A stretch of 7,119 bases of DNA from JAOPZY01 sp036495025. GTDB lineage: Bacteria; Actinomycetota; CADDZG01; JAHWKV01; JAOPZY01. Location: positions 1 through 7,119 of the forward strand of contig DASXNO010000059.1 in the NCBI GenBank assembly GCA_036495025.1. The letters run 5' to 3'. Made by a program: the position numbers and the translations under genes. Shown here piece by piece: positions 6,639 through 7,119 of the stretch (position 1 is its first letter; every line of letters starts with the position of its first letter). The notes under the pieces were generated by a model. That model saw only the letters and a list, made by a program, of their open reading frames with translations, was not told the DNA's origin and did no database searches.

Positions 6639-7025
6639 CTACCGGGCGTCTGCCGCCGGCGACATGGCAGCCAGGGTTGACCGCAGCGCCTCGAGGCGCT
6701 CGGGGCGGGCCCGATACCACACCCAGGTCCCCCGCTTCTCCCGGTCCACCAGACCGGCCTCGTACAGGACCCGGAGATGGTGGCTCACCGTGGGCTGCGA
6801 CCGCCCGAGGGGCTCCACGAGGGCGCAGGCACAGACCTCTCCCTCGGGCTGGGCGGCGATCAGGCTGAAGAGCCGCAGACGTGCGGGGTCGGCGAGCGCC
6901 GCAAAGTTCCGGGCGAGCTCGCTGGCTTCAGCCTCAGGCAGCGGCGAGGCCAGGATCGACGGACTGCAAGCTTCCAGGCCCTCCGAAAGGACCTCAGCGA
7001 CCGGCAACCTGCCCCCCCTGGCCAT
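6639..7025 (-). CDS. arsR: ArsR/SmtB-family metalloid-responsive repressor
   Basis: A 128-residue winged-helix repressor. The core runs from ELARNFAALADPARLRLFSLI (36-56, the typical ArsR helix and DPxRLxL turn) through EGEVCACALVEPLG (61-74) to the recognition helix SQPTVSHHLRVLYEAGLV (76-93) and the wing DREKRGTWVWYRA (94-106). Cys65 and Cys67 form a CxC at the position of the CVC motif of E. coli ArsR. Cys20 in the N-terminal arm could be the third thiol ligand, an arrangement like that of Corynebacterium ArsR, so As(III) or Sb(III) is the likely inducer; other thiophilic metals are possible. It lies immediately upstream of the flavoprotein gene and divergent from a gene starting at 7104. 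It probably autoregulates through the sites at 7034-7085. The ATG at 7025 has no Shine-Dalgarno sequence. Confidence 0.9.
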   Translation of the reverse strand: MARGGRLPVAEVLSEGLEACSPSILASPLPEAEASELARNFAALADPARLRLFSLIAAQPEGEVCACALVEPLGRSQPTVSHHLRVLYEAGLVDREKRGTWVWYRARPERLEALRSTLAAMSPAADAR

Positions 7026-7031
7026 GTGCCC

Positions 7032-7060
7032 ATATTGACATCTGTCGATGGGTTTGGCAA
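7032..7060 (-). promoter_or_regulatory. Probable promoter of the arsR-flavoprotein operon (leaderless)
   Basis: On the minus strand TTGCCA (7060-7055) is 17 bases from CAATAT (7037-7032). The -10 ends 6 bases before the A of ATG at 7025, so transcription would begin at or next to the start codon. The missing ribosome binding site agrees with a leaderless mRNA, common in Actinomycetota. The -10 overlaps operator 1. Confidence 0.45.
7034..7049. promoter_or_regulatory. ArsR operator 1
   Basis: ATTGACATCTGTCGAT is a near-palindrome: ATTGA and TCGAT arms around six bases, with an inner GACA-TC-TGTC perfect dyad. It contains a consensus TTGACA for the plus-strand promoter and overlaps the -10 of the minus-strand promoter, so a bound dimer could block both. 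Confidence 0.65.
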
Positions 7061-7063
7061 GAT
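7035..7063 (+). promoter_or_regulatory. Probable promoter of the divergent plus-strand gene
   Basis: TTGACA (7035-7040) is a perfect -35 and is followed after 17 bases by CAAGAT (7058-7063), a 3 of 6 match to the -10. Initiation would fall near 7070, so operator 2 would cover the start site, about 34 bases before the GTG. Confidence 0.5.
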
Positions 7064-7069
7064 GCTCGT

Positions 7070-7085
7070 ATCGACCTGCATCGAT
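7070..7085. promoter_or_regulatory. ArsR operator 2
   Basis: ATCGACCTGCATCGAT has perfect ATCGA and TCGAT arms around six bases, the same plan as operator 1. The centres of the two sites are 36 bases apart. It lies at the expected start of the plus-strand transcript and upstream of the arsR -35. Confidence 0.65.
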
Positions 7086-7090
7086 GCATG

Positions 7091-7095
7091 GGAGG
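7091..7095 (+). promoter_or_regulatory. Ribosome binding site of the cut-off gene
   Basis: GGAGG lies 8 bases before the GTG at 7104. This good spacing supports a real gene starting there. Confidence 0.65.
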
Positions 7096-7103
7096 AACGT
7101 CAG

Positions 7104-7119
7104 GTGAGCCGATCCCCTT
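7104..7119 (+). CDS. Start of a gene cut off by the window end, divergent from arsR
   Basis: GTG AGC CGA TCC CCT T gives five codons (M-S-R-S-P) before the window ends. The start is supported by GGAGG at optimal spacing and by a promoter with a consensus -35 overlapped by ArsR-type operators. Genes divergent from arsR usually encode arsenite efflux permeases (ArsB or Acr3), arsenate reductases, metalloid channels or methyltransferases. Five residues are not enough to choose among them. Confidence 0.55.

Noticed and set aside
6613..6720. 36-residue N-terminal extension of the flavoprotein.
   Set aside because: It overlaps the end of the arsR coding sequence and precedes the first beta strand of the FAD fold with no conserved residues.
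4846..7038. Long plus-strand open frame of 730 codons.
   Set aside because: It runs antisense to the flavoprotein and ArsR genes, both recognisable by motifs. Its translation is Arg/Gly/Pro/His-rich without domains, as expected for a shadow frame in GC-rich DNA.
1..7119. Search by eye for mobile elements, integrase sites, tRNA or toxin-antitoxin genes.
   Set aside because: No transposase or integrase motif, terminal inverted repeat, tRNA cloverleaf or paired small toxin/antitoxin genes were seen.

Overview
The window is a high-GC bacterial chromosome segment with GTG starts, strong G/C bias at third codon positions, a long Pro-Ser-Thr linker in an exported enzyme and actinobacterial-looking gene families. 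It fits Actinomycetota best. A high-GC soil relative such as Chloroflexota or Dormibacterota cannot be excluded from sequence alone. I see no rRNA, tRNA, CRISPR array, transposase or phage gene.

Layout. (1) 59-1735, minus: an exported phosphoesterase (acid phosphatase/phospholipase C superfamily) joined by a Pro-Ser/Thr linker to a C-terminal beta-rich module, followed by a strong hairpin at 3-40. (2) 1847-2920, plus, divergent from it: a winged-helix HTH_42 protein related to the AlkZ DNA glycosylases, with the family QxQ motif. (3) 3077-5239, plus: an exported protein with an HExxE motif, an Ig-like domain and two tandem, recently duplicated C-terminal modules. (4) 5236-6612, minus, convergent with it and overlapping at a shared CTAG: a CoA-disulfide-reductase-like flavoprotein. 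(5) 6639-7025, minus, 26 bases upstream of the flavoprotein gene: an ArsR-family repressor with a CxC motif. (6) 7104-7119, plus: the first codons of a gene that runs off the window, with a good ribosome binding site.

The best-supported regulatory structure is the divergent control region at 7026-7103. It holds two 16-base near-palindromes of the form ATYGA-N6-TCGAT, one embedding a perfect TTGACA. They are well placed to let ArsR repress both its own operon, which contains the flavoprotein, and the divergent gene. The repressor gene itself looks leaderless. This suggests a metalloid or thiol-stress unit in which a CoA/thiol disulfide reductase is co-regulated with the repressor. The identity of the cut-off divergent gene would decide what kind of unit it is.

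The left two thirds hold two exported multi-domain proteins flanking a DNA-repair-like gene. A possible PHO-box-like set of 11-base repeats precedes the phosphatase gene. That is weak evidence and is marked as such. Nothing here is clearly a wholly new system. The most worthwhile leads are the ArsR-flavoprotein unit with paired operators and the uncharacterised HExxE secreted protein.
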